A DNA stretch of 64,000 bases, taken from Woeseiaceae bacterium. Lineage in GTDB: Bacteria > Pseudomonadota > Gammaproteobacteria > Steroidobacterales > Woeseiaceae. Positions 18,290 to 27,281 of this stretch are shown here, piece by piece. How positions within the stretch are numbered: the stretch's first letter is position 1; the number at the start of each line of letters is the position of its first letter. The DNA lies in contig JAHEFE010000005.1 in NCBI GenBank assembly GCA_024640365.1, forward strand, positions 55,790 through 119,789, written 5' to 3'. The position numbers and the translations under genes were made by a program. A model generated the notes under the pieces. It saw only the letters and a program-made list of their open reading frames with translations, was not told where the DNA came from and did not search any database.

Positions 18290-19828
18290 CTATTTCTCCC
18301 GGCTCAGAATTTCCCGAGCCGCATTTCTACCTGCAGCACCCATTACACCACCGCCCGGATGAGCGCCGGCGCCACACAAGTACAAACCATCCAACGGCAT
18401 AGCGTACTGCGCCGCACCACCAACAGGACGAACAAACAGGAATTGGTCCAGCGTTAGTTCGCCGTGATGCCAATGCCCGCCCGGCAGGTTGAACTCATTT
18501 TCGAGATCAAGCGGCGTCAATAATTCAGCAGCTGTAATCTTGTCGGCAATGTCTGGTGCGTATTTGGCCAATGTGTTTATGGCCGTTTGCTTGAATGCTT
18601 CCTTGGCGCTCTCGTCCCAGCCATCGTGCAAGCCATACGGAACGTATTGCACAATTGCTGACATCACGTGTTTACCAGGCGGGGCGAGTGATTTGTCATG
18701 AACACTCGGGAATGTAATTTCCATGACCGGTTCTGTCGAGCATCTGCCGTACTTGGCGGGGTTAAACGCGCGTTCAACGTAATCGGAGTCACCCGCGATT
18801 AACAGACGCTGACCGTAATCCTTTTTCTCCAGACCCTTGAAGGACGGCAGACCATCGAGGGCCAAGTGCAACTTGGCCGCGTTACCTTTGGCCCGGATGT
18901 TGTTAACTCGACGAATGAAGCCTGTTTCGAAATGCCTGGTCTGCACCAGATCCATGACCGTCGTTTTGGGACCGGCGTTGGAAACTACGATCCAGCTTTC
19001 CAGAGTTTCACCACCTTCGGTTTCCACTCCGGCGACACGACCATTGTCGACAACTACCCGTTTCACCCGTACGCCCGTACGAATTACAGCGCCGTTGTCG
19101 CGGGCCGCCTGTGCAATGGCCTGGGTTACACTACCCATGCCACCTGAGGGCAGCGAGACCGCACCGTGTCCGGCACAGAGTCGATAAATGTAGGTCATGA
19201 TCGTATTTGGCGAGCGTGGACCGAGATGCGTTCCGAGTACTGCGTCAAGGCTTACTGCGCCTTTTAATGCCGGGTTGCTGAAGCGCTCTTCCGTTTCGTC
19301 AAAAATATTAATGCCGATCAGGCGTAGCAACTCGCGCATTTCAGTCTTGCCCATTCTGCGCACATCAAAACCAAGCTGTGCCAGTGTGAACAGGTCTTTT
19401 TTGTCTTTCGTGCCCAATCTCGGAGGCGTTTTGTTGAAGTACTTCTGCAGGAGATCAGCAAAACCCGACATGCGTTTGTGAAAGGCCTTGTAGGATTTCT
19501 TATCCTCGTCGCTAACGCCGTCGACTTCGCTACCTGAATACCGAATGTGATTGCCACTTTCAGCAAGAGCGATGGTCTCCATTTTTTTAGCTGCGTAATC
19601 GAGTTTCAGTCCAAGGTCTTTGCTAACTGCTGGCTGCAATTGATAAAGCAGGTGGGCGCAACTGGAAACTGAGTAGCCGTCGGCAAAAGGTCGGGTAACG
19701 GCAGCGCCGCCAACCTGGTCATTTGCTTCGAGCACCAGTACCCGCTTGCCCGCCTTGGCGAGCAACCCCGCACAGACCAATCCGTTATGGCCTGCGCCTA
19801 TGAGAATAGCGTCAAATCTCTCGCTCAT
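18290..19828 (-). CDS. Phytoene-desaturase-type NAD(P)/FAD oxidoreductase 1
   Basis: A 512-residue flavoprotein. It opens with a dinucleotide fold (DAILIGAGHNGLVCAGLLAKAGKRVLVLE), carries VGGAAVTRPFADGYSVSSCAHL near residue 45, and ends with the second FAD motif LYLCGAGAHPGGGVMGAAGRNAA. This is the CrtI/amine-oxidase-like superfamily, but nothing here points to carotenoid synthesis. It most probably oxidises or isomerises a C-N or C-C bond of the operon's substrate. ATG at 19828 has AGGAG upstream. It follows its paralogue, oxidoreductase 2, by 60 bases; the pair may form a heterodimer or act in consecutive steps. Confidence 0.83.
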   Translation of the reverse strand: MSERFDAILIGAGHNGLVCAGLLAKAGKRVLVLEANDQVGGAAVTRPFADGYSVSSCAHLLYQLQPAVSKDLGLKLDYAAKKMETIALAESGNHIRYSGSEVDGVSDEDKKSYKAFHKRMSGFADLLQKYFNKTPPRLGTKDKKDLFTLAQLGFDVRRMGKTEMRELLRLIGINIFDETEERFSNPALKGAVSLDAVLGTHLGPRSPNTIMTYIYRLCAGHGAVSLPSGGMGSVTQAIAQAARDNGAVIRTGVRVKRVVVDNGRVAGVETEGGETLESWIVVSNAGPKTTVMDLVQTRHFETGFIRRVNNIRAKGNAAKLHLALDGLPSFKGLEKKDYGQRLLIAGDSDYVERAFNPAKYGRCSTEPVMEITFPSVHDKSLAPPGKHVMSAIVQYVPYGLHDGWDESAKEAFKQTAINTLAKYAPDIADKITAAELLTPLDLENEFNLPGGHWHHGELTLDQFLFVRPVGGAAQYAMPLDGLYLCGAGAHPGGGVMGAAGRNAAREILSREK

Positions 19829-19888
19829 TATTTTTGCTCCTGCCAACCATGTTCGCGAGAAGGGTGAATTTCTGGCAAATCGATTAAA

Positions 19889-21505
19889 TTAATCATCACC
19901 GAAGTTCTCCGGCACAGTGTTTTGTCTCTTCAGATCGGACAATATTTCCCTGGCCGCATTGGCGCCCGGTGCCGCCATCACGCCGCCACCCGGGTGCGTA
20001 CTCGAACCGCACATATACATTCCTTTAACTGGCCCACGATATTGGGCGTAGCCAGGAACCGGACGGTTAAAGAGCAGCTGATCCATCGTCAATTCGCCAT
20101 GGAAGATGTTGCCTTCCGTCAAGCCCGCTTCGTTTTCAATATCTTGTGGTGTGCGAATTTCCACGTGCAGGATCAGATCTTTAAAATCAGGACTGTACTT
20201 GGCGATCTGGTCGATTACTGTTTTACCGAAAGCGTCACGCTCTTCGTTCGTCCACGCACGACCCTCAATTTTTTCCGGACAGTATTGGACGAAGCAACTC
20301 ATAAAATGCTTACCGGGAGGTGCCATGGTCGGATCCGTGATTGTCGGAATCAACATATCGACATAAGGATCTTTAGACCAGGTGCCTTCTTTCCAGTCGT
20401 CAAATGCGAGCTCCATACGCTCCATCGAATCGATGAAATGCATGTCGCCATCCAGAAGCGGGCTACCTTTGGGCAGCGCCGGGAAGGTGGGCAAGCCATC
20501 CAGTGCGATATTCAATTTGCCGGATGAACCGCGAATCTTGAAGTTTTTGACGCGGTGTAAAAAGTCTTCAGGCAAATCTTTTTCATCCATGCACTTCATG
20601 AATGTGCGTTTGACATCCATGTTCGAGACGACAACTCGGGCGGAAATTTCTTCGCCGCTGGTAAGTGCGACACCGGTAACTTTGCCATTCTTGACGAGGA
20701 TTTGTTCCACGCCGGCATTGGTGCGTATTTCACCACCGTAGGATTGAAATGAATTGGCAATTGCTTGTGAAACAGCGCCCATGCCGCCGCGTGCAAAACC
20801 CCATGCGCCAACGTTGCCATCAACTTCACCCATATAATGGTGGAGAAGGACGTATGCGGTACCGGGCGAATGAATGCCCAGAGCGGTTCCGATGATACCG
20901 CTGCCGGATAACGCCGTCTTGATTACATCGGTTTCAAAATACTCATCAAGATACTCGGCGACACTTTGCGTCCAGAATCGAACGGTGTCGTACATACGAT
21001 CTTCGCCCATTTCATAGAACTTTTTACCGATGGCCATCAGTTCCATAAGATCGCGCGGTTTGAAGGAAGTCGGATCTGGAGGCGTGCGCATCATGAAGTC
21101 GCGGATGAAGCGACACTGGCGCATCGTGTCAGCGGAATAGCGCTCATAGGCATCAGCATCGTGCTTTGAGAACCTGGAATATTCTTTGTAGCGGGTTTCA
21201 GAATCCCAATACGCACCCAGGTAGTCACCGTTTTCCATGAAAGTCATGCCGCCGCCATAAGGCGTGACCTGCAGCCCATGCCTGGCCAGGTCCAGCGAAC
21301 GGTAAATTTCCGGCCTCAATAGACTGCAAACATAGGAGCAGTTCGAGTATATCCAGTCCTCGTAAAGATTAAGGCTGACTGCAGCTCCGCCAATGTATGG
21401 ATTTTTTTCCAGGCAAAGTACATCGAGTCCAGCCTTGGCAAGGAAGGCGGCGTTTGCGAGTCCGTTGTGACCGGCCCCGACTACTATCGCGTCATATGTT
21501 TTCAT
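19889..21505 (-). CDS. Phytoene-desaturase-type NAD(P)/FAD oxidoreductase 2
   Basis: A 538-residue paralogue of the next gene in the operon. The N-terminal FAD fold reads AIVVGAGHNGLANAAFLAKAGLDVLCLEK, and the C-terminal motif MYMCGSSTHPGGGVMAAPGANAAREIL is the same type as in its partner. GGMGAVSQAIA in the middle is also shared (GGMGSVTQAIA in the partner). The two are diverged enough to have separate roles. It lies between the aminotransferase (86 bases upstream) and oxidoreductase 1. No transmembrane segment or signal peptide is seen, so it should be cytoplasmic. The substrate is unknown. Confidence 0.83.
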   Translation of the reverse strand: MKTYDAIVVGAGHNGLANAAFLAKAGLDVLCLEKNPYIGGAAVSLNLYEDWIYSNCSYVCSLLRPEIYRSLDLARHGLQVTPYGGGMTFMENGDYLGAYWDSETRYKEYSRFSKHDADAYERYSADTMRQCRFIRDFMMRTPPDPTSFKPRDLMELMAIGKKFYEMGEDRMYDTVRFWTQSVAEYLDEYFETDVIKTALSGSGIIGTALGIHSPGTAYVLLHHYMGEVDGNVGAWGFARGGMGAVSQAIANSFQSYGGEIRTNAGVEQILVKNGKVTGVALTSGEEISARVVVSNMDVKRTFMKCMDEKDLPEDFLHRVKNFKIRGSSGKLNIALDGLPTFPALPKGSPLLDGDMHFIDSMERMELAFDDWKEGTWSKDPYVDMLIPTITDPTMAPPGKHFMSCFVQYCPEKIEGRAWTNEERDAFGKTVIDQIAKYSPDFKDLILHVEIRTPQDIENEAGLTEGNIFHGELTMDQLLFNRPVPGYAQYRGPVKGMYMCGSSTHPGGGVMAAPGANAAREILSDLKRQNTVPENFGDD

Positions 21506-21591
21506 AGCGAAAAATTGCTCAATGTCAGTAAAAAATAGATCAGTGAATTTGAATTACTTGTTGTTGGCCATACAGCCTTCGCGAAAATAGA

Positions 21592-22911
21592 TCAGCTGTT
21601 TTTGGTGGCGAGTTTCTTAATTGTAATGTCCACCCCTTGCTCAAATTTGTCCAGTGTTTCATCCAGACATTTCATATCGTGACTTTCGCAAATAAACCAT
21701 GGTTCACGTGAGTCTGGTTCAACCAAAATTCCAAGTTCGTGCAGCTCCAATGCAAGTGCATCGTAGAAAGCATAATCAGTGTTTATCCAATCCCGATAGT
21801 TGCCGGGTGCATGATCACTGAAGAACAGCCCGAACATTGATGAGTGTCCAACGAATGTGTGCGGTACGCCGCGCTTGTCGAGTATCTTTTCCAGACCGTT
21901 TTGCAAATTCGTTCCATATTGTGCAATCGTTTTAAGGGCATCCGTTTCATCAAGGATTTCCAGTGTCTTGTTAGCCGCCGCCAGGGAAACCGAGTGTCCC
22001 GTAAAAGTGCCTCCGTGCACGACACCATCGCCGATTTTTCGCATGATATCTTCTTTGCCAGCAAGAACGGATAAGGGATAACCGTTGGCCAGGGCTTTTG
22101 CAAAGGTGCACATGTCGGCATCAATATTGAACAATTCCTGTACGCCGCCTTTACCGACCCTGAAGCCGGTTTTAACTTCGTCAACGATTAGCAGGACGTC
22201 ATATTTGGTGCAGAGGGCGCGAATGTCGCGCAGGTATTCTTCGTTGGCGGTAAGTCCGCAGCAATTTCCCATGATCGGCTCAAGCAGAAAAGCGCCAATA
22301 CTATCGCCGTACTGTCTTAATACGTCTTCGACCGCATTGGCATCGTTGAGAGGCACGGCATGGAACAATGGTTTTACGATTCCTGGCACGCCATCGCAGA
22401 AGGGCAGAATTTCCGGGGCACCATCCTTCGGTGTCCAGCCTTCAACCTCTGCATACCAAAGCACTTCGTTGAACACGCCGTGGTAACCACCTTCCACCAC
22501 GATAAGTGAGTCCTTGCCGGTGTATGCGCGTGCAACGCGCAGTGACGCCATGACGGCTTCTGTGCCGGAGTTTGAGTAACGTACCAATTCGGCGCTTGGC
22601 ACCATTTTGCAGACTCTTTCGGCGACCTGGTACTCCAGTTCGGTGCTGAGTGCAAAGACGCCGCCAACATTCATGCCCTGGCGAGCCGCTTCATCTACTC
22701 GTTCGTCCGCATATCCAAGAATGTTCGGGCCGTAGCCAAGTCGGTAGTCGATGTATTCGTTATCGTCGATGTCCCACAGTCGGGCGCCTTTACCTTTCTT
22801 TACATAAATAGTCCTGTCATCGCCCCAATAGCGGAAGTTTGATGCCACTCCAAGCGGTAAGCGCTTGATGGCTTTCTTGAAGTGCTGGTTTGATTTAGTG
22901 AGTTTGCGCAT
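21592..22911 (-). CDS. Class III aminotransferase, glutamate-1-semialdehyde aminotransferase-like
   Basis: A 439-residue PLP enzyme. The cofactor lysine (K272) is in TFAKALANGYPLS, the PLP aspartate in LIVDEVKTGFR, and the phosphate-binding segment is NSGTEAVMASLRVAR. Overall it is closer to glutamate-1-semialdehyde aminomutase-like catabolic aminotransferases than to ornithine types. ATG at 22911 is used because the longer alternative (22992) would start inside a perfect palindromic operator. It is the first gene of the six-gene minus-strand operon, divergent from a BetI-like regulator. A catabolic role, transferring an amino group from the imported amine, is inferred; heme synthesis is unlikely in this context. 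Confidence 0.87.
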   Translation of the reverse strand: MRKLTKSNQHFKKAIKRLPLGVASNFRYWGDDRTIYVKKGKGARLWDIDDNEYIDYRLGYGPNILGYADERVDEAARQGMNVGGVFALSTELEYQVAERVCKMVPSAELVRYSNSGTEAVMASLRVARAYTGKDSLIVVEGGYHGVFNEVLWYAEVEGWTPKDGAPEILPFCDGVPGIVKPLFHAVPLNDANAVEDVLRQYGDSIGAFLLEPIMGNCCGLTANEEYLRDIRALCTKYDVLLIVDEVKTGFRVGKGGVQELFNIDADMCTFAKALANGYPLSVLAGKEDIMRKIGDGVVHGGTFTGHSVSLAAANKTLEILDETDALKTIAQYGTNLQNGLEKILDKRGVPHTFVGHSSMFGLFFSDHAPGNYRDWINTDYAFYDALALELHELGILVEPDSREPWFICESHDMKCLDETLDKFEQGVDITIKKLATKNS

Positions 22912-22977
22912 ACAGGATTCCGAGCCAGAAAAGACAGCATCTAGAGTCTCATGAACTCTTGAAAAAGTCCATAAAAG

Positions 22978-22995
22978 TGAATGAATACTCATTCA
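22978..22995. promoter_or_regulatory. Perfect palindromic operator between the amine operon and the TetR gene
   Basis: TGAATGA, four bases, TCATTCA form an 18-base site with perfect 7-base arms, extended by AAA/TTT one base further out. This is the shape of a TetR-family operator and close to what I recall for the Bacillus FadR box. It lies in the 151-base divergent gap, 67 bases before the aminotransferase ATG and 68 before the BetI-like regulator, where one bound repressor could control both directions. Confidence 0.75.
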
Positions 22996-23062
22996 TTTTA
23001 TGTCACAATAAATGGAACCTTAGTCTTGGTGATGAAGTTTATCGTGGCAATTGGAAGGTTAG

Positions 23063-23701
23063 ATGACGCAAGCGACTAAGAAATCAGTTGGCAACCAGCG
23101 CACTGCGTCCAAACAGGCTCGCAGAAAGCAGCTTATAGCCGCGACGTTGAAGTGCATCTCGAAGCGGGGAATCGGCGCAACCACATTGTCGGATGTGGCT
23201 CGCGAGGCGGGCCTGTCACAAGGCATCATTAATCTTCATTTCAAAAGCAAGGATAACTTGTTGAACGAGACCTTGCGTTTCCTGGCCGAAGAGTACAAGC
23301 AGCAATTCTATAAAACCCTGGAGAAGTCAGGGCCTGATGCGGCCGACAAGTTAATGGCATTGATGACAATGGATTTAAAACCGTCGGTTTGTGATCGCCA
23401 AAAGCTCGCCGTTTGGTTCGCTTTCTGGGGTGAAGTAAAATCGATGCCAACCTACCGAAAAATATGTAATGACTACGATGCTGCTTATGACGTTGCGGTC
23501 AATGAGATTTGTGCGGAAATCATTAGAGAGGGTCGTTACAAAAATATCGACGCGACAACTGTGACTGAGGCGCTGTCATCTTTAACTAATGGCTTGTGGC
23601 TATCATGCCTGATTGCTCCGGATCGCTGGAACCGGACTGTGGCTATGGAGACAGTGATCAGTTACTTACAAGCGTTATTTCCAAAACATTTTGATACATA
23701 G
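23063..23701 (+). CDS. TetR family regulator, BetI-like
   Basis: A 212-residue repressor. The N-terminal helix-turn-helix spans about residues 20-65 (RKQLIAATLKCISKRGIGATTLSDVAREAGLSQGIINLHFKSKDNLL). The C-terminal domain, with KLAVWFAFWGEVKSMPTYRK, matches the BetI subgroup that senses choline and similar cations. No betA or betB gene is next to it; instead it divides an amine-catabolic operon from an acyl-CoA dehydrogenase and a PotFGHI-type importer. The palindrome at 22978-22995 is its likely binding site. The effector is probably an amine, though this is inference from family and context. Confidence 0.88.
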   Translation: MTQATKKSVGNQRTASKQARRKQLIAATLKCISKRGIGATTLSDVAREAGLSQGIINLHFKSKDNLLNETLRFLAEEYKQQFYKTLEKSGPDAADKLMALMTMDLKPSVCDRQKLAVWFAFWGEVKSMPTYRKICNDYDAAYDVAVNEICAEIIREGRYKNIDATTVTEALSSLTNGLWLSCLIAPDRWNRTVAMETVISYLQALFPKHFDT

Positions 23702-23749
23702 CCATTTTAAGAAGGCCCGTTCCTATTACTTCCGTCAGGGAGACATACG

Positions 23750-24910
23750 TTGAAACTACAATTAAGTGAAGAAGCAAGACTGTGGCAATTAACGGCGCGT
23801 ACATACGCCGATGAAATGTTGAAACCCCATGAGGTTGAGGCAGAGCTGAACGCAGGCGTGTTACCTGCGGCTCTGGTCAAACAACAAAAGACCAGGGCTG
23901 TCGAAATCGGTTTCTCTGGCATGGACGTTGCCAAAAAATACGGTGGTCAACAGTTGTCGATTGAAGCCCAGGTAGCGGTTTGGGAGCAGCTGGGCCGGAC
24001 GACGAATGCATTGTCCTGGTGTTTTGCTGAACCACAAAGCTGGATGTTTGAGGCATGTAATGAGCAGCAAATCGAAAAATATATTTTGCCGCTAATGCGT
24101 GGTGAAAAGCATGACTGCTATGCAATCACAGAAGCTGGTCCTGGATCCGATGTGTCAAGTCTGGAGGCAACCGCTCATAAGACCGCGGGTGGCTATCGCT
24201 TGAATGGTGAAAAGTGGTTTGTAACCAGTGCCAATCTTGCTCAGTTTTTCTGGTTTCAGGCGGGCCTTCCTGATGAAGATGATGAAGCGTTGTTTTTTGT
24301 TGATCAGGGCACGCCCGGTATCGACGTAATTGCGTCACCGACGTTTAGTCACAGTTATGCAGCGCATCACCCGACCTATCGTTTCGCCGATGTTGAAATA
24401 CCCGCTGAAAACCGCGTGGGCAAGCCCGGCGACGGAATGTCCTATACCAAGAGTTGGTTCAGACGGGAGCGATTAATGATTGCGGCGCGTTGTTGTGGCG
24501 CGGCAGCACGCCTGATTGAGGATGCGACGGAATTCGCGCAGGGCAGGGACGTTGGTGGATTGCCATTGAGTGATAAGCAAATCATTCAATTCATGTTGGC
24601 AGACAGCGTTACCGAGTTGTGGGCAGCGCGTCTTATGACATTTGACGCGGCCAAGGCTCATGATCGGGGTGAGGATCTCAAAAAATTGCATCATCGTTGT
24701 TCCATGGCGAAATTGTATGCATCCGAAATGGCGAACCGGGTTGCGGATCGAGCGGTCCAGATTTTTGGCGGTCGAGGCTATATGCGGGAAAATGTCGCTG
24801 AACGATTCTATCGGGAGTTGCGTGTTGATCGTATTTGGGAGGGAACAAGTGAGATTCAACGCATGATTATTTCGCGGGGCCTGTTAAAACACGGCATTGA
24901 TCGAATGTAA
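23750..24910 (+). CDS. Acyl-CoA dehydrogenase family protein
   Basis: A 386-residue FAD flavoprotein. It shows CYAITEAGPGSDVSSLEA (FAD and substrate-binding loop), GYRLNGEKWFVTSA, and the C-terminal VDRIWEGTSEIQRMIISR, where the glutamate of WEGT is the canonical catalytic base. It should therefore be a true alpha,beta-dehydrogenase, unlike the pair at 53-55 kb. The TTG start has CAGGGAGA upstream. It stands between the BetI-like regulator and the importer genes, facing away from the amine operon. It could act on the acyl-CoA made by that operon's NDP-forming ligase; this is inferred from shared regulation. Confidence 0.88.
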   Translation: MKLQLSEEARLWQLTARTYADEMLKPHEVEAELNAGVLPAALVKQQKTRAVEIGFSGMDVAKKYGGQQLSIEAQVAVWEQLGRTTNALSWCFAEPQSWMFEACNEQQIEKYILPLMRGEKHDCYAITEAGPGSDVSSLEATAHKTAGGYRLNGEKWFVTSANLAQFFWFQAGLPDEDDEALFFVDQGTPGIDVIASPTFSHSYAAHHPTYRFADVEIPAENRVGKPGDGMSYTKSWFRRERLMIAARCCGAAARLIEDATEFAQGRDVGGLPLSDKQIIQFMLADSVTELWAARLMTFDAAKAHDRGEDLKKLHHRCSMAKLYASEMANRVADRAVQIFGGRGYMRENVAERFYRELRVDRIWEGTSEIQRMIISRGLLKHGIDRM

Positions 24911-24967
24911 TGCGGCGCTGCAATATTTGTGGCAATAGCGAATAGTGTTTGTCTTCCGAGTTGCCGA

Positions 24968-26110
24968 ATGGTGAAATCGGCGGCAATGAGAAGAGAACTT
25001 GGTAAAACCCTGTGGATAGTTGCGGGCTGCGGCTTGTTGCTGCTTGCTGGATGCTCGCCAGGCCGCCAGCCAGGTGGGCAGTCAAGCGAGAAAGTAATCA
25101 ATATCTACAATTGGTCGGATTACATCGCCCCCGATACTATTGCCAATTTCGAAAAAGAGTATGGCATCAAGGTAAATTACGATTTTTATGATTCGTCGGA
25201 AATGGTTGATGCCAAAATGCTTGCCGGTGCGTCCGGTTACGACATTGTTTTCCATAGCAGTCAGTTTTCGTCACGATTGATTCCGCTCGGTATTTTCGAA
25301 CCGCTGGACAAGAGCCGTCTCAAGAACTTAGGTCTTATCGATCCAATAATTGTCAAACAAATAGCCGCCTACAAAAGTGTCGGTGACTACGGGGTGCCCT
25401 ATCTCTGGGGATCGACCGGCGTTTCCTATAATGTCGATCTGGTCAAGGAGCGTATTCCAGAGTTGCCCGACAGCATTGGCGAGCTCGTGTTCAATCCCGA
25501 GTATGTTGCTCGACTTTCTGACTGTGGTGTGTCTTACCTCGATTCCGGGTCGGATGTTATTCCAATGGTCCTTGCTCATCTGGGACTCGATCCGAATGCG
25601 GTCGATCAGGAAAGTATAGGTCGCGCCGAAGAACTGGTAGCGAGCGTTCGCAAGCAAATACGTTATTTTAGCTCTTCCAAAATGTTGATGGACTTGCCCA
25701 ATAAAGAGATCTGCGTAGCGATGAGTTGGTCAGGCGATTATGCAACCGCCTCTGCCCGGGCGGCTGACGCCGGAATCGACATCAATCTGCGTTACCTGGT
25801 GCCTAAAGAGGGCGGTGGTCTTTGGTTCGACGGCATGTTTATACCCACTGATGCGACCCACAAGGACAATGCATATCTCTTCCTTGATTATATGATGCGC
25901 CCCGAGGTCATTGCGGGGGTCACGAATTTTGTGAATTATGCGAATGCAGTTCCATCGTCAAAAAAGTGGCTCCGTCCCGAAGTCCTGGAGAACCCGGCCA
26001 TATATCCAGATAGCGAGACGATGCAAAGATTGTTTATCGTATTGCCTTTGGACCCCAAACTGGAACGTATTCGTAATCGTGCCTGGGCACGAATAAAGAG
26101 CGGTATTTGA
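24968..26110 (+). CDS. PotD/PotF-like substrate-binding lipoprotein of an ABC transporter
   Basis: A 380-residue periplasmic binding protein for a polyamine-like cation. The start at 24968 leads into a lipoprotein signal (IVAGCGLLLLAGC, lipobox cysteine near residue 29), so the mature protein would be membrane-anchored. The family core follows: INIYNWSDYIAPDTIANFEKEYGIKVNYDFYDSSE, then GVPYLWGSTGVSYN and MSWSGDYATA. Acidic and tryptophan residues in these loops bind the diamine in PotD and PotF. It is the first of four contiguous transport genes; PotF-like paralogues may bind other amines, so putrescine is not certain. Confidence 0.88.
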   Translation: MVKSAAMRRELGKTLWIVAGCGLLLLAGCSPGRQPGGQSSEKVINIYNWSDYIAPDTIANFEKEYGIKVNYDFYDSSEMVDAKMLAGASGYDIVFHSSQFSSRLIPLGIFEPLDKSRLKNLGLIDPIIVKQIAAYKSVGDYGVPYLWGSTGVSYNVDLVKERIPELPDSIGELVFNPEYVARLSDCGVSYLDSGSDVIPMVLAHLGLDPNAVDQESIGRAEELVASVRKQIRYFSSSKMLMDLPNKEICVAMSWSGDYATASARAADAGIDINLRYLVPKEGGGLWFDGMFIPTDATHKDNAYLFLDYMMRPEVIAGVTNFVNYANAVPSSKKWLRPEVLENPAIYPDSETMQRLFIVLPLDPKLERIRNRAWARIKSGI

Positions 26111-26112
26111 GG

Positions 26113-27270
26113 ATGAATGTGGGAAATCAGACAGCAACAAACAAGCAATTGACTGAGCAGCCATGGCTGGACTCGACCGCACAGCCATTTATTGTCATTG
26201 AAAATGTCAGTAAACACTTCGGCGATTTTGTTGCGGTTAACAATGTAAATCTGAATATCTACAAAGGTGAGCTCTTTTCGATCCTGGGCGCATCCGGATG
26301 TGGGAAGACAACTCTATTGCGCATGCTTGCCGGGTTCGAGACGCCAACGAGTGGCCGCATATTGATTGACGGCATCGATGTCACGGACGTTCCGCCGTAT
26401 TGGCGGCCAGTTAACATGATGTTCCAGTCCTACGCTATTTTTCCGCATATGACGGTCTTCGAAAACGTGGCGTATGGTTTGCGTAAAGAAGGTGTGCAAC
26501 CCGCCGAAATTGAAAAACGCGTGGCTGATATGCTCGAATTGGTACAGCTTGGTGGCTACGGCAAACGCAAACCCACTCAATTGTCTGGTGGTGAACGGCA
26601 GCGAGTGGCGCTGGCAAGGGCGTTGGTCAAAAGACCCAAAGTATTGTTGCTCGATGAACCGCTGGCGGCGCTCGACAAGAAATTACGCGAGCATACGCAG
26701 TTCGAATTGATGAATATTCAGGACGAACTGGGAATTACTTTCGTGGTTGTTACCCATGATCAGGAAGAAGCGATGATTCTGTCGAGTCGCATTGCGGTTA
26801 TGAAGCAAGGCGGATTCATACAAGTGGGAATGCCAAAAGAAGTTTACGAGTATCCGGGATCCCGCTATGTCGCCGACTTCATTGGTACGGTCAATCTGCT
26901 CGAAGCAAAAATAGAATCAAAAGATGGTGATCAGATCGTAGCTGCAGCGCCGGAGATGGCTAATCATGTTCGCGCATACACTGACTTGCAGTTGGAAGTC
27001 GGCGATTCGGTATGCATTGCGATCAGACCGGAGAAAATCTATATAAGCCAGAATGAGCCTGATAATGATGACGATGACAGGGTTGCTGGCGTCATCGAAG
27101 ATTTCGGCTATTTTGGCAATCTGTCCCTGTACCGAGTACGTCTCGAGAGTGGCAGGATCATTCAGGTTAGCGCACAAAACCGGCGTCGCTCCGTCGAGCG
27201 TTTCCTCGAGTGGGATGACAAGGTATTCCTGTCCTGGCGGGTTCGCAGCGCCGTGGTTCTCACTGCCTAG
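26113..27270 (+). CDS. PotA/PotG-like ABC transporter ATP-binding protein
   Basis: A 385-residue ATPase of the spermidine/putrescine class. Walker A is GASGCGKTT (residues 59-67), the Q-loop lies in MMFQSYAIFPHMTV, the signature is LSGGERQRVALARAL, and Walker B is VLLLDEPLAALDKK with a following switch histidine in VVTHDQEEA. A C-terminal TOBE domain follows (CIAIRPEKIYIS). The gene begins directly after the stop of the binding-protein gene, so the two are probably translated in a coupled way. It powers uptake with the two permeases downstream. Confidence 0.92.
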   Translation: MNVGNQTATNKQLTEQPWLDSTAQPFIVIENVSKHFGDFVAVNNVNLNIYKGELFSILGASGCGKTTLLRMLAGFETPTSGRILIDGIDVTDVPPYWRPVNMMFQSYAIFPHMTVFENVAYGLRKEGVQPAEIEKRVADMLELVQLGGYGKRKPTQLSGGERQRVALARALVKRPKVLLLDEPLAALDKKLREHTQFELMNIQDELGITFVVVTHDQEEAMILSSRIAVMKQGGFIQVGMPKEVYEYPGSRYVADFIGTVNLLEAKIESKDGDQIVAAAPEMANHVRAYTDLQLEVGDSVCIAIRPEKIYISQNEPDNDDDDRVAGVIEDFGYFGNLSLYRVRLESGRIIQVSAQNRRRSVERFLEWDDKVFLSWRVRSAVVLTA

Positions 27271-27281
27271 TTCGGGCTGTT

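Noticed and set aside
19922..20527. A 201-codon open frame on the plus strand opposite FAD oxidoreductase 2
   Set aside because: It mirrors a well-supported flavoprotein gene, has no family character and no ribosome site, and its composition is that of an antisense shadow.
18290..21505. Carotenoid biosynthesis genes (CrtI-like pair)
   Set aside because: The proteins belong to the phytoene-desaturase superfamily, but no crtB, crtE or crtY-like gene is nearby and the operon consists of amine and acyl-CoA catabolic genes.
22912..22992. Longer start for the class III aminotransferase
   Set aside because: The ATG lies within the perfect palindromic operator, and the added residues are not part of the family.
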